DNA of 18,284 nt from Acidobacteriota bacterium (GCA_003161495.1 PMOP01000340.1:1-18284), one strand, 5' to 3'. Positions 5,667 to 14,695 are shown, counted from the first letter of the stretch. The notes: generated from the sequence alone by a model not told the origin. Made by a program: numbers and translations.

Positions 5667-8600
5667 TCACTTGAAGCGCGTCTTCCGCACGACATCGAGG
5701 CCGAAGGTCCCGTTTTCATCGCGCAAAGCAACCACTGAGAATTCGCGGTTAATCGTGTATTCGATTTGAATCACTTGATATTGCGTGGTCGTGATGTCTG
5801 TGATGTAAGTCACCACGAGGCCTCGGGTAACCTGCTGCTCGATGGTTACGCTGGCGATCGAGTTTTGCGTGTTGTTCAAGGTTGCCACCGAGGGCCCGAC
5901 GCTGAAGTGGCTCACCCCGAACAGGCGCTGAATCCGCCCGCCCAACTGGCTGGAAATCGCTTCGGAGAGAAGCGCCGAGGCGCCCAGCCCCGAGTTTTGC
6001 CCGGTGGCGGTTCGTGCCGCGCTTTCTTCGCCGGTTTGGCCCAGAGCAAGCAACTCGATGATGTCGCTGGAGGGCAAAGGCGGGTCGGAGCGGTAGGCCA
6101 GCGTGAGACGGCTCGCAGGGCCCGTGAAATCGAGAGTGACTTCATACTGGCGAATCGTGGTGGAGGCCTCGACGTTCAACACCGGGTCCAGCCGGAACGG
6201 ATTGGCGAAATTGATATCGCCGCGCGCGATGGTGTACTGGTTTCCGCGAAAACTCATTTCTCCGCTCAACAGATGAATGTGTCCGAGGAGAATGGGATGC
6301 TCCCATGTCCCCCGCAAACGCAGGCTCGCATCCGTCAGCAGCCGCGCACCGGTCCATTCCATTCGCGAATCGGGGCTGGAGTCCGCCTGAATGTCAAACT
6401 CCAAATTCTGCAGGAACGAAGAAGTCGTGCTCGGTCCGGTCGCCGGTTGCTTGGCTGAAACCATGAAGGACCCGAGATCGAATCCTTCTGCCATCAGCAG
6501 GCGATCCACAACGATGCGTCCGGAAAGCGTCGCCGCTTGCGAATTTCCAGAGAGCCGCAGCGTTCCCCCCACCAGCCAGCTCATCCCGACCGGATAGCGA
6601 ATGCGAACCTGGTCGGTGCGCGCGTTGATCACGTAGTTCATCGGCCCTTCGCCGTAGGCCACCGTGCCGCCGATGGCGAGCTTTCCTCCGCCGGTTTCCG
6701 TGACCACGTTATCGAACACCATGCGATTCGCGTCAAAATTGAAATCTCCGGCAACATTGCTGAGGCCCGCCGGAAAATCGCCGTAGCGCAGCGAAACGCC
6801 CTCCACATGAACTTTGCCGTTGAAGCGCGGAGTGATCACCGTCCCGCCAACGGCGGCATTGATTTGCGCCCGGCCGGTCGCTTCCAGTTGCGGCATAAAT
6901 CCAGCGAGCAACCGGAGGCTGACCGCCCCATCGAGGCGCAAATTCAGTGCTTGATCCCCGGTAAAACGCGCGGAACCCGCGATGTGAAAATCCGTGTCGG
7001 TCCCGCGCAGGTTACCCTGCTCAACACGCACTTCGTCTCGACGGTACGTCAGCCGCACAGGGCCCGCATTTTCCAGCTTGACGTTTTGAAAATCGAATGT
7101 GAGGCGGGAGAGATTTGCTTCCACGGCGAGCGTTTCCGGGCGCGCGCCAAAACCCGCGACGTCAAATTGGCCGTCAACCAGGCTGTGGCTATTCAGCTGG
7201 GAGAGATGCAGTGCAGAGACTAGAAAAGGATTGAAATCAATTCGCTCGACTGTGATATGCGCGGTCACCGGATAATCGCCCTCCAGGCCAATGTCCAGTT
7301 TCCCGGCCAGCCGCCCCGACGTCATCGCCGAATCCAATGTGGCGCTCAGGTGGCGCCCATCGGAATCGATTTTTCCGTCAAAGCTTCCGACCACGTCACT
7401 ACCCAGCTTCAAGTCTACCAACCGCAGCGTTGCGTGTAATTCCGGGGCGCGCAGCGGTCCCTGGCCGTGGGCCTGCACATTGAGGCGGCCTCCCACTGGC
7501 AGGCGCGCCATCTGGATTTTTTCGATGTCCTCCAGGGGAATCGCCGCGCCCGTGAAGTCAAAAGATACTTCTCCTGTGCCGGTGTGATAGTCCAGATTCC
7601 CTGTCACGAGTCCCGCAGGCGCTCCGGGCGCGTGCGCCGCCATGCGGACTTCGGCGTTGGCGATTCGCACTTCGCCGGAATGAATGGACAATTCTCCACG
7701 GGCACGCTCGAAGCGCCACGCCTGTATCGTTGCATTGGACACATCAAACGGCCCGAAAAATTCCGGCTGTGCGCGCGTGCCTTTTCCGTGAAATTGTCCG
7801 GTCAGCAGCCCGTGCGCGGCATACGAGGTCCCTGCCATTTTTTGGAGATCGTCGGTATCGGCGCCCACCAGGTTGACTTCAAACGTCCATTCGCTTTCGG
7901 GAGAAAAACCCCAATTGTCGAGATCGAGCTCCAGCTCCAGATCCGCGGAGGACCGGCCGCGGCGCGCCCGCGTTCGTTCCAGTTGCAATTCGTATGGCGA
8001 GTAGGTCAGCTCTCCCTCGAGATCGTCCCAGTACAACGAGCCATATTTAGCTTCAGATCCCTTGAAATGCCCTGCGAACGTCGGTCCGTCCAGCGGTCCT
8101 GTCAAGCGCCCGTCCCAATGAAACTGACCGCCGATTATTTCCGGTTGCACATCCGTTCCGCGGAGCCGGTTGATGAAATCGTCCCACAACGTGAGATCTT
8201 GTGTGTCGACGGTCAAGTCCATCGAAGTCTCGACCATGCTGAGAGAGCCGCGGAACTGGATGCGGCTGGTGGGAGTCGTGATCTCGCCGGGTGAAAGCGC
8301 GAATTGACTGTGGTCCATGTCGTAATGAAATTCGAAATGCGCTGCCGTGGGAATTTGCCCCGGCACGGGCGTGCCTGGTGGCGTCCACACGGAAGAGCCT
8401 CGCGAATCGACATGCTTGAAATCGGCGACCCATGTGGTGGTCGCGTCCGCATCCATGCGGCTGCCCCAGTGCAGTGGATTGATGGGCAAACTCGGGTTAT
8501 TTTCGGCGGCAATCGCTTGATGCAGGTCCAGCCCGCGCACTTTTGTTTCGGCGCGGAAATCCAGCTTCGGGAAATTTACACGCACGTGGCTCGTCGCGGT

Positions 8601-9638
8601 TCCCCCGAGAATCAACGCTTCCAAATCCGGCAAATCCACCGAATGATTGTCGGCGCGGTAGCTGCCGTGCGCGGAAATATTGCCGGGATGAAACCACTCA
8701 TATTTTATGGTGACCCGGTCGGCGGTATAGCGTCCGTTGAAATTCATTTGTTCGGCGGAGTACGCTCCGTCGCCGGCAAAATCAATGTGGCCGCCCGGCA
8801 CATCTTTTTGGCGGAGGATGGTCCACATGTCTTCGAGGCGCAGTTGACCCCGGTAACGGAATGTCCAGGCGGGCTGCGCGAAGCTGGCGAGGTTTGCCTG
8901 CGCATCGAGCTCGCTCCCGGCTGTCTTCCATTGCAATTGCGTTACGGACAAGGAATCCTGATGGAGAGTGAAATGCGCGGAGAAATTCGACGTGAAGGGC
9001 AAATTACGCAGCGCCGCGATTTCAAATTTCTGCCAGCTGACCTGGCCCAGGTACACGGGGCGCCCGCCTTCGCCGGCATAGTTCATGGCAAACTCAAAAT
9101 TCCCGCCTCGGGCCTGGAGCGGAATTCGCGCGTCATTCCATAAGATTTCGCCGTCCTCGAGACGCAACTGCGCAATTTTCAAATCGAACAGGCTCTGCAG
9201 GTTCGGAGCGCCCGTGCTCCCGGAAATATTTGGTCCCGGAATATTTGTCGAGCCGTTTTTTGCGATTTGCACATGCGCGGAGAAGTGGGACATCTCCAAA
9301 TTGCCCAGCGAGACCTTTCTTCCCCAGAACGATTCGACGTGGATGCCGAATTGCAATGTGTTGGCGTGGAATAGCGGCGGGCTTCCAGCCGGCTCGCGGC
9401 CATGCAGGGTCAATCCGTCGAAACGCGCGGTGAATAATCGCCAGCTGAAATGAAAATTTCCCAGTTCGACGCGCGCGCCCGTGGTTTCTTCAAGCTCCTC
9501 CACAATCGTCCGGCGAGCCCAGCGATCCGCGAGCCCGCTGGCAATCAGATAGGCGACGCCCAATCCGACGACGAGCGCCAGGGCGACGACGATGCCCACG
9601 CCGTGTTTCAGTCCGAATTTGCGTTTCGTTCCGTTCAT
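5667..9638 (-). CDS. tamB: TamB-type translocation and assembly protein (DUF490)
   Basis: TamB is an inner-membrane-anchored, periplasm-spanning protein of the AsmA-like bridge family, which shields hydrophobic cargo and works with an Omp85 partner in the outer membrane. The 1323 residues begin with a basic stub and one transmembrane helix (about 11-34, VGIVVALALVVGLGVAYLIA). A long run of amphipathic beta strands follows, with an AsmA-like start (GARVELGNFHFSWRLFTARF). The C-terminal DUF490 region is clear from about residue 960, with IIELLALGQTGEESA, a Gly/Ala-rich SALLSEAISSQLGGRIQ and the closing QVTRGLVVTYITDITTTQYQ. Length is in the normal range. The ATG lies 22 nt after the SurA-like gene in the same operon as the Omp85 gene, which is the classic genetic partner. 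By structure of relatives it forms a groove for lipids; cargo here is unknown. Confidence 0.93.
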   Translation of the reverse strand: MNGTKRKFGLKHGVGIVVALALVVGLGVAYLIASGLADRWARRTIVEELEETTGARVELGNFHFSWRLFTARFDGLTLHGREPAGSPPLFHANTLQFGIHVESFWGRKVSLGNLEMSHFSAHVQIAKNGSTNIPGPNISGSTGAPNLQSLFDLKIAQLRLEDGEILWNDARIPLQARGGNFEFAMNYAGEGGRPVYLGQVSWQKFEIAALRNLPFTSNFSAHFTLHQDSLSVTQLQWKTAGSELDAQANLASFAQPAWTFRYRGQLRLEDMWTILRQKDVPGGHIDFAGDGAYSAEQMNFNGRYTADRVTIKYEWFHPGNISAHGSYRADNHSVDLPDLEALILGGTATSHVRVNFPKLDFRAETKVRGLDLHQAIAAENNPSLPINPLHWGSRMDADATTTWVADFKHVDSRGSSVWTPPGTPVPGQIPTAAHFEFHYDMDHSQFALSPGEITTPTSRIQFRGSLSMVETSMDLTVDTQDLTLWDDFINRLRGTDVQPEIIGGQFHWDGRLTGPLDGPTFAGHFKGSEAKYGSLYWDDLEGELTYSPYELQLERTRARRGRSSADLELELDLDNWGFSPESEWTFEVNLVGADTDDLQKMAGTSYAAHGLLTGQFHGKGTRAQPEFFGPFDVSNATIQAWRFERARGELSIHSGEVRIANAEVRMAAHAPGAPAGLVTGNLDYHTGTGEVSFDFTGAAIPLEDIEKIQMARLPVGGRLNVQAHGQGPLRAPELHATLRLVDLKLGSDVVGSFDGKIDSDGRHLSATLDSAMTSGRLAGKLDIGLEGDYPVTAHITVERIDFNPFLVSALHLSQLNSHSLVDGQFDVAGFGARPETLAVEANLSRLTFDFQNVKLENAGPVRLTYRRDEVRVEQGNLRGTDTDFHIAGSARFTGDQALNLRLDGAVSLRLLAGFMPQLEATGRAQINAAVGGTVITPRFNGKVHVEGVSLRYGDFPAGLSNVAGDFNFDANRMVFDNVVTETGGGKLAIGGTVAYGEGPMNYVINARTDQVRIRYPVGMSWLVGGTLRLSGNSQAATLSGRIVVDRLLMAEGFDLGSFMVSAKQPATGPSTTSSFLQNLEFDIQADSSPDSRMEWTGARLLTDASLRLRGTWEHPILLGHIHLLSGEMSFRGNQYTIARGDINFANPFRLDPVLNVEASTTIRQYEVTLDFTGPASRLTLAYRSDPPLPSSDIIELLALGQTGEESAARTATGQNSGLGASALLSEAISSQLGGRIQRLFGVSHFSVGPSVATLNNTQNSIASVTIEQQVTRGLVVTYITDITTTQYQVIQIEYTINREFSVVALRDENGTFGLDVVRKTRFK

Positions 9639-9660
9639 CGTTCCAGCATCCGGCAGTCCG

Positions 9661-10320
9661 TCACGGCTTGCCGCCGGGAGTTTCGATTTTCAATCTCGAT
9701 TTTGTGTCGTCCAGCCACTTCGCCGTCATATCGCTGATTCCGCGCTGGACGAGCAGCTCGCGAATCTGTTCTTCGACCACGGCACGGCCCGGATCGGGTT
9801 GATTATTTTTCGCCAGCTCCGGCAGGAACTCTTTCTGATAATACGTTTCAATATCCGCGGGTTCGATCAGCACGGACGGCCGGAATTTATAATCGACGTA
9901 GCGTTCAACGTAAATTTGCCGGCTCAGCAATTGCCGCACCTCGGCAGCGGAAAGGCTGAGTTCGCTCAAGCGGGTCGCATAAATTTCCGGGTTCGCAAAA
10001 TGGTCCTTGAGGCGCGCCAATTCGCGGTCGACCTCGGATTGCGCAGGCTGCGGGAAATGCGCCGCGGCGGCTTCCGTTTCCACGATCCACTGTTCGATCA
10101 ACTCCTCAAGCAGTTTGTCGTCGCTTTCCGTATGTCCGTCGACTAACTGCTGAAAGGCATCGAGTTCGCGCACCTGGCTTTGCAGGATAATGTCGTCTTC
10201 CACGCGCGCCACGATGCGGTCCACCACGCGTGTGGATTGAGGCGCGGCGGTGCCGCTGAAGGCTTGCGGCGCGCCTGCCGCGGCCCAGAGCGAAACGAAA
10301 ATGAGAATCGCGCGGCGCAT
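9661..10320 (-). CDS. SurA-like periplasmic chaperone lacking parvulin domains
   Basis: The 219-residue protein has a signal peptide (about 1-26) and then RVVDRIVARVEDDIILQSQV (31-50), the hallmark opening of SurA-type chaperones. Helices to about residue 150 form the N-terminal chaperone lobe. The segment VVEEQIRELLVQRGISDMTAKWLDDTKSRLKI near 180-211 resembles the C-terminal helix that packs onto that lobe in SurA. The one or two parvulin prolyl-isomerase domains expected between them are absent; only about 20 residues (ELAKNNQPDPGRA region) connect the parts. It would act as a holdase for outer-membrane proteins, not an isomerase. Its ATG overlaps the stop of the Omp85 gene (TGATG), and tamB follows after 22 nt. 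This strongly ties it to outer-membrane assembly. Confidence 0.85.
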   Translation of the reverse strand: MRRAILIFVSLWAAAGAPQAFSGTAAPQSTRVVDRIVARVEDDIILQSQVRELDAFQQLVDGHTESDDKLLEELIEQWIVETEAAAAHFPQPAQSEVDRELARLKDHFANPEIYATRLSELSLSAAEVRQLLSRQIYVERYVDYKFRPSVLIEPADIETYYQKEFLPELAKNNQPDPGRAVVEEQIRELLVQRGISDMTAKWLDDTKSRLKIETPGGKP

Positions 10321-13300
10321 CAGAACGTCGTCCCCAAGTTGAAGAAAAATTGGAAGGCGGGCAGGCGCGAGACCGTCACGCCGGGATTGCCGTTCACCGT
10401 TGCCGGGCTGATAAAGCTTCCCGGATTGAGCTGATAACCCAAATCCAAAGCGATCGGCCCGATTGGCGTGGCATAGCGAAATTCAAATCCCACCGTGTGC
10501 GAGAAATATTTCAATTCGTTGGTGCAATTTGTCAAGCAGACCGTGGTGGGCAGTCCGTTCGGGCCGGTTGCGTTCCCGATGGTTGGAACCGGCGCTGAAG
10601 TGCGCAACGTGATTTCCCGGATACTCGGGAAAACGTTGCCGGCATCGTAAAACACGGCGCCGCCCAGGCGATCGCCGATCAGCGGCAAGTGCATCGGAAA
10701 GCGCAAGTCCTGGTTAAAAATAAGTTCGGTCTGTCCGCCGATGGGAAATCCAGTGACGGGGTCGCGCGGCCCCGCCTGGTTGAGTCCGAATCCGCGCAAG
10801 GACGTGCCGCCGCCGGCGAAGAACCGTTCAGGAAGCGGAATGTCACCTGAGACCGAATTGCCGTAGGGAGTTTGCACGCCGAACCGGGTCGATCTCGCAA
10901 AGACCAGCCGCCGTCCGATCGGAGTGTAAGTCGTATTCTGCAAGAACACGTGTATGAAATTCGCCGATGAGCCAATCGATTTCATGGCTACGTCCACATC
11001 CGCATTTTCAAAAGACCCGCGGCTGGGATCGGAGACGCTATTGCGGCGGTCCCGGAGCCAACTCACGCCGAATTCGGACACCTCCGTGTTTTGGCTGAAC
11101 AGCGGAATTTCCTCGACCGCGATTTGCAGATTGCTCGCGACCACGTGACGATAGGCATACTGATACAGAAGCGTGCTCGTTGCAGAGAGCTTCTGAGCGA
11201 GACGGACAGTTCCCTCGGCCCGCCGTGAATCGAAGGTTTGCACGTCGCGACTGGTTATGTAATCGGCCACCAGTTGAAGGCTAAAATTCGGAGACGCGAA
11301 ATAATTGGGCGCCGTGTACGTAATCAGAGCGCGGCCTTGAATCGTGCTCACTCGCGCTTTGAAGGAGAGAGAGTCCGCGCGTCCGGTGAGATTGGCCTTG
11401 GTTAATTCCAGTGTGACGCGCGGCGCGAAGCTGAGCGATTCGGAAGTCGCGCTCGTGCTGCTGCCCAGGCGTTGCACCTCAAATCCCAGACCGTAAGCGA
11501 AGGTATAGCGCCTGGCCTCGTCCACCATGACGACCATCGTCTTGTCTTTTTCCTCGCCATCCGGATTTTGCGGCGCGACCGAAACGCGGCTGAAAATTCC
11601 CAGATTGTAGAGCTTCCTTTGCGTCTCGACGACGGCGCCTTCACTTAACGGCTCCCCCGCTTTGATTCCCACCTGTCGCGAAATTATGCCGGGGCGCGTG
11701 TGCTCATAGCCGCTTAGGAGAACGCGCGCGACCCGGACCTGGCGTCCTTCGGTGATGTGATACCTCAGGCGGACCATGGGACCGGCATTCGGCTCCGCGG
11801 GCGGCACTTTCTCCAGATCGGCGGTAAACCGTGCTTCGGAAAATCCCTGGTCATAGTAGGTGGCAAGAATGTTGTCACGGTCGGTGGACACGTTGAATTC
11901 GGAATAGGGCTGCCCCTTCGAGGAGCCGACCACTCCAAGGATTTCATCCATGCTCAGCTGTTGGTTGCCTTCAATGGTCAGGCTCGCCACGCGAGTTTGC
12001 TGTCCTTCCTGGATCACAAATTTCACCGACAAGTCGCCGTGATGGCCCTTGTAATCATCGACGAGTTGACTCTGCACATTGCAGTCTTGAAACCCGTTGG
12101 AATCGTAGAGGGTGCGGATCGAAGTGACATCATCCTGCAATAACTCGGTCGAGTACCGTCCCGGCGAAGCATAGGCGGCAGGCAGAATCTTTACGCGGCC
12201 TCGAAGAAGTACCGAGTCAAAATATTTATTGCCGGTAAATTCCACATTGACCAATCGGTGGTGGTCGCCGCGTTCGACTTGATAGGTCACAACCCTTGAG
12301 GCTCGGCGCACTACTTTGCTCGTTTCGTCCGCGGGAGCATCCGATACGGTGTAGCTCACTTGCGCATCAAAATATCCGGCGCGTTGAAACCAATCCCGCA
12401 AGGAACGCCGCCCTTCCTGAAGCAGGTCTTCATCCACCGCGCCTTCCATGTAGATGGGGACCAGCTTGCGCAAAGTTCCCGCCGGAACTTTCGCGCCGAC
12501 TACAGCCACGCGCACCTCCAGCCCCGCATACATCGTGACCTCGATCGGCACGCGATTGGACTGCGCATCGTAGGCGCCGCGATGGATCGTGGCTCGCGCC
12601 CCGAGGTAGTCCTTCCCCGCCAGCCATTTTCGTGCCCGGTCGGCCGCGCGAGTCAGGCGGTCCACGGTCACCGTGTCTCCTTCCTTGAGCTTTACCCGGC
12701 TGCGAAGCTCCGCGTTCGCAAATTGCGTCTGATTTTGAATGGTGATGGCGCCGATCCGCGCGCGAGGACCGGCCATGACGCGCACCAGAATATCCATCTG
12801 CAGCGTGTCGGGATGCGGCGTGGCCACATAATCAAGCTTGGCCTGATATTGTCCATCGTCTTCCAGGGTTTGGCGAAGACGGGCGAGCGCTTCCTTCATG
12901 TCGCTTTCGCGAAATGGTTCTCCGACGTTGAGCCTGAGCGCGGAAAGCGCCAGCGCTTCTCCCGGCGGTTCGTGTAAACCTTCGATCTGTACTCGATTGA
13001 TGTATAAGTTTTGGCGAACCACGAAATCCAGGCGGACTCCTCCGGGAACATCGGCCAGTTCGGCGCGCAAATCCGCATAACGGCCCGTGCGGAACAGTTC
13101 CCGCAGGCTCGCGCTCTCTGCATCCATGGAAAAAGTTTGGCCCGGCTGCAGCGTCAGCTTGGGAGGATTCTGTTCCAGCACCGCGCCGTATTCCGTGACC
13201 ACGCGCACTGCGACGACGCGCGGCGGCTCACCGGGAATACCGTTCTGCGCGGCGAGAGGGCCTGCGCAGAACAACCAGAACGCCGATAGCCATCCGGCGA

Positions 13301-13331
13301 ACCGTACGAAGGGGCGCTGAACGATTGGCAT
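10320..13331 (-). CDS. Omp85-family outer-membrane assembly protein (BamA/TamA-like) with about seven POTRA repeats
   Basis: The protein (1003 residues) inserts or exports proteins at the outer membrane. A signal peptide ends near LAAQ (about residue 28). By eye, seven POTRA-like repeats follow, beginning near residues 38, 110, 190, 265, 355, 440 and 520; each opens with a strand such as INRVQIEG, VNVEFTGN, VASLTIEG or VARVLLSG. BamA has five and TamA three. The 16-strand barrel runs from about 600 to the end. It carries the conserved loop motif GGGTSLRGFGLNQAGP (xRGF) and ends in a strand closing with Phe (FQFFFNLGTTF), the usual outer-membrane signature. The start is ATG at 13331; a GTG one codon upstream is possible. 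It heads an operon with the SurA-like gene and tamB, so by context it is the TamA-like partner, though its length is BamA-like. Confidence 0.93.
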   Translation of the reverse strand: MPIVQRPFVRFAGWLSAFWLFCAGPLAAQNGIPGEPPRVVAVRVVTEYGAVLEQNPPKLTLQPGQTFSMDAESASLRELFRTGRYADLRAELADVPGGVRLDFVVRQNLYINRVQIEGLHEPPGEALALSALRLNVGEPFRESDMKEALARLRQTLEDDGQYQAKLDYVATPHPDTLQMDILVRVMAGPRARIGAITIQNQTQFANAELRSRVKLKEGDTVTVDRLTRAADRARKWLAGKDYLGARATIHRGAYDAQSNRVPIEVTMYAGLEVRVAVVGAKVPAGTLRKLVPIYMEGAVDEDLLQEGRRSLRDWFQRAGYFDAQVSYTVSDAPADETSKVVRRASRVVTYQVERGDHHRLVNVEFTGNKYFDSVLLRGRVKILPAAYASPGRYSTELLQDDVTSIRTLYDSNGFQDCNVQSQLVDDYKGHHGDLSVKFVIQEGQQTRVASLTIEGNQQLSMDEILGVVGSSKGQPYSEFNVSTDRDNILATYYDQGFSEARFTADLEKVPPAEPNAGPMVRLRYHITEGRQVRVARVLLSGYEHTRPGIISRQVGIKAGEPLSEGAVVETQRKLYNLGIFSRVSVAPQNPDGEEKDKTMVVMVDEARRYTFAYGLGFEVQRLGSSTSATSESLSFAPRVTLELTKANLTGRADSLSFKARVSTIQGRALITYTAPNYFASPNFSLQLVADYITSRDVQTFDSRRAEGTVRLAQKLSATSTLLYQYAYRHVVASNLQIAVEEIPLFSQNTEVSEFGVSWLRDRRNSVSDPSRGSFENADVDVAMKSIGSSANFIHVFLQNTTYTPIGRRLVFARSTRFGVQTPYGNSVSGDIPLPERFFAGGGTSLRGFGLNQAGPRDPVTGFPIGGQTELIFNQDLRFPMHLPLIGDRLGGAVFYDAGNVFPSIREITLRTSAPVPTIGNATGPNGLPTTVCLTNCTNELKYFSHTVGFEFRYATPIGPIALDLGYQLNPGSFISPATVNGNPGVTVSRLPAFQFFFNLGTTF

Positions 13332-13466
13332 CACTCTTCACAACAGAGCTAGGTTAGCATAGCTGGGGTTGTCCGCCCGGCGCGAATTCTGCCCGGCACG
13401 CGCAAAACGCTACTCGATTTCCCCGCGCAGCTTCCGGGGCGCTATCATGAGGTAGGACGGCTTTAA

Positions 13467-13545
13467 GTAGGACGGGCTTCAGCTTGTCGGGTTTAGAGTT
13501 GCCATGCGCGCAGACCTAAAATCGACAGGCTGAAGCCCGTCCTAC
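13467..13545. repeat. REPIN-like element 1: two inverted REP sequences
   Basis: A REP unit, GTAG followed by GACGGGCTTCAGCTTGTC (13467-13488), faces an inverted copy GACAGGCTGAAGCCCGTC then CTAC (13524-13545), with 35 nt between. Each unit is itself a near-palindrome (GACGGGCT/AGCxTGTC), and the GTAG tetranucleotide at its foot is the mark of REPs mobilised by RAYT transposases. The arms match at all but one base (T for C). A worn single copy, GTAGGACGGCTTTAA, precedes it at 13452. It lies between divergent genes, 27 bp before the ThiF-family ATG, so it would be in that gene's leader. Confidence 0.8.
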
Positions 13546-13572
13546 TGAACCCCTGGAGATCGATTCGGTTCC

Positions 13573-14613
13573 ATGGACGCAAAATCCTACGAACGCTATT
13601 CGCGGCAGATTCTTTTCGGCGAAATCGGCGAGGCGGGCCAGGAGCGCCTGCTCGAATCCTCGGCCGTAATCGTGGGCTGCGGAGCGCTGGGAACCGCGCT
13701 GGCAAATTTGCTCGTGCGCGCGGGCGTCGGCAAGCTGCGCATCGTCGACCGCGATTTTGTCGAGCCTTCCAACCTGCAGCGGCAAACTCTGTTCGAGGAA
13801 TCCGACGCGCAGGAAGCCCTGCCGAAAGCCGTCGCCGCCGAGCGCCGACTGCGCGCCATTAATTCCGGAGTATCGGTCGAGGGAATCGTCGCGGACGTCA
13901 GCCCAAAAAACGCCGAGGAATTACTGCGCGGGTTCCCGCTCATTTTGGATGGGACGGACAATTTCGAGACGCGTTTCCTGCTGAACGATGTTGCGATCCA
14001 TCTAAACGTTCCGTGGATTTATGCCGCCGTGGTCGCCAGCTATGGCGTAACGCTTACCGTGCGACCGGGCGAAACGGCGTGCCTTGCATGCGCGCTCGAA
14101 TCCGAAAGCGCGAACGGTTCGCGAGCAACCGGCACGGAAGATACCTGTGACACCATCGGAGTTCTCGGCGCCGCTGCGGGAGTGATTGCATCGATTGAAG
14201 CCGCGGAAGCCATCAAGCTGCTCATCGGTAAATCCGAATCGGCGGGAGGGCGGATCATTTCCTTCGATGTCTGGTCCGGAAAATTTCAAACGGTGCGCGT
14301 GGCGCGCAATCCGGAATGCCGCGCGTGCGTCCGCCACGATTTCCGCTACCTGGAAGGCGAAGCGCAACCGCACCTGACCATGTGCGGCCGCGATTCCGTC
14401 CAGATCCACGAGCGCCGCCGCCAACTCGATCTCGCCGCGCTGGGAAAACGCATCGCGCCCACAGTCGCCGAAGTGCGCGAAAATGGTTTTCTCCTACGCT
14501 TCCGTGTCCCCCCCTATGAAATGACAGTCTTCGCCGACGGCCGCGCCATAATCAAAGGCACCCGCGACCCCAGCGTCGCCCGTTCCCTCTACGCCCGCTA
14601 CATCGGGATTTAG
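13573..14613 (+). CDS. ThiF/MoeB-family E1-like adenylyltransferase
   Basis: This 346-residue enzyme would adenylate the C-terminal Gly-Gly of a ubiquitin-like sulfur carrier (ThiS or MoaD) for thiamine or molybdopterin synthesis. It has the nucleotide-binding GCGALG (35-40), the D59/D61 pair and NLQRQ (67-71) of the ATP site, K85, and DGTDN (126-130). Zinc ligands are C170/C173 (CLAC) and C249/C252 (CRAC). C192 in TCDTIGVLG is the candidate catalytic cysteine. In place of a rhodanese domain it ends in a tail of about 75 residues (MCGRDSVQI... TVFADGRAIIKGT... SLYARYIG), which resembles the tail of Firmicute ThiF proteins. The start has only a distant GGAG (15 nt). No carrier gene is adjacent, so ThiF or MoeB cannot be chosen. 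Its stop codon abuts REPIN element 2. Confidence 0.9.
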   Translation: MDAKSYERYSRQILFGEIGEAGQERLLESSAVIVGCGALGTALANLLVRAGVGKLRIVDRDFVEPSNLQRQTLFEESDAQEALPKAVAAERRLRAINSGVSVEGIVADVSPKNAEELLRGFPLILDGTDNFETRFLLNDVAIHLNVPWIYAAVVASYGVTLTVRPGETACLACALESESANGSRATGTEDTCDTIGVLGAAAGVIASIEAAEAIKLLIGKSESAGGRIISFDVWSGKFQTVRVARNPECRACVRHDFRYLEGEAQPHLTMCGRDSVQIHERRRQLDLAALGKRIAPTVAEVRENGFLLRFRVPPYEMTVFADGRAIIKGTRDPSVARSLYARYIGI

Positions 14614-14695
14614 TAGGACGGGCTTCAGCCTGTCTGGTTTTGATTCTTGTAGAGTCGGCAGAAGTCAAAAAAAGACAGGCTGAAGCCCGTCCTAC
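14613..14695. repeat. REPIN-like element 2: perfect inverted REP pair
   Basis: GTAG and GACGGGCTTCAGCCTGTC (14613-14634) face an exact inverted copy (14674-14695) across about 39 nt. Including flanking bases the match is perfect over 25 bp per arm (14611-14635 against 14673-14697). The element lies between convergent genes: the TAG stop of the ThiF-family gene is its first three bases, and the dual-OB gene ends 37 bp after it. The RNA hairpin could protect or end both transcripts, but no U-tract follows on either strand, so it is not a standard intrinsic terminator. Confidence 0.88.

Noticed and set aside
7467..8294. Long plus-strand frames inside the tamB region
   Set aside because: All are antisense to a continuous 1323-codon TamB frame with a proper start and C-terminal domain.
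13467..14695. REPIN pairs as ends of a composite transposon carrying the ThiF-family gene
   Set aside because: Each element is a self-contained palindrome and no transposase or target duplication is seen; two separate REPIN insertions explain the pattern.
14613..14695. Intrinsic terminator between convergent genes
   Set aside because: The hairpin is long but neither strand has a following U-tract, and an equal element lies in a divergent gap where no terminator is needed.
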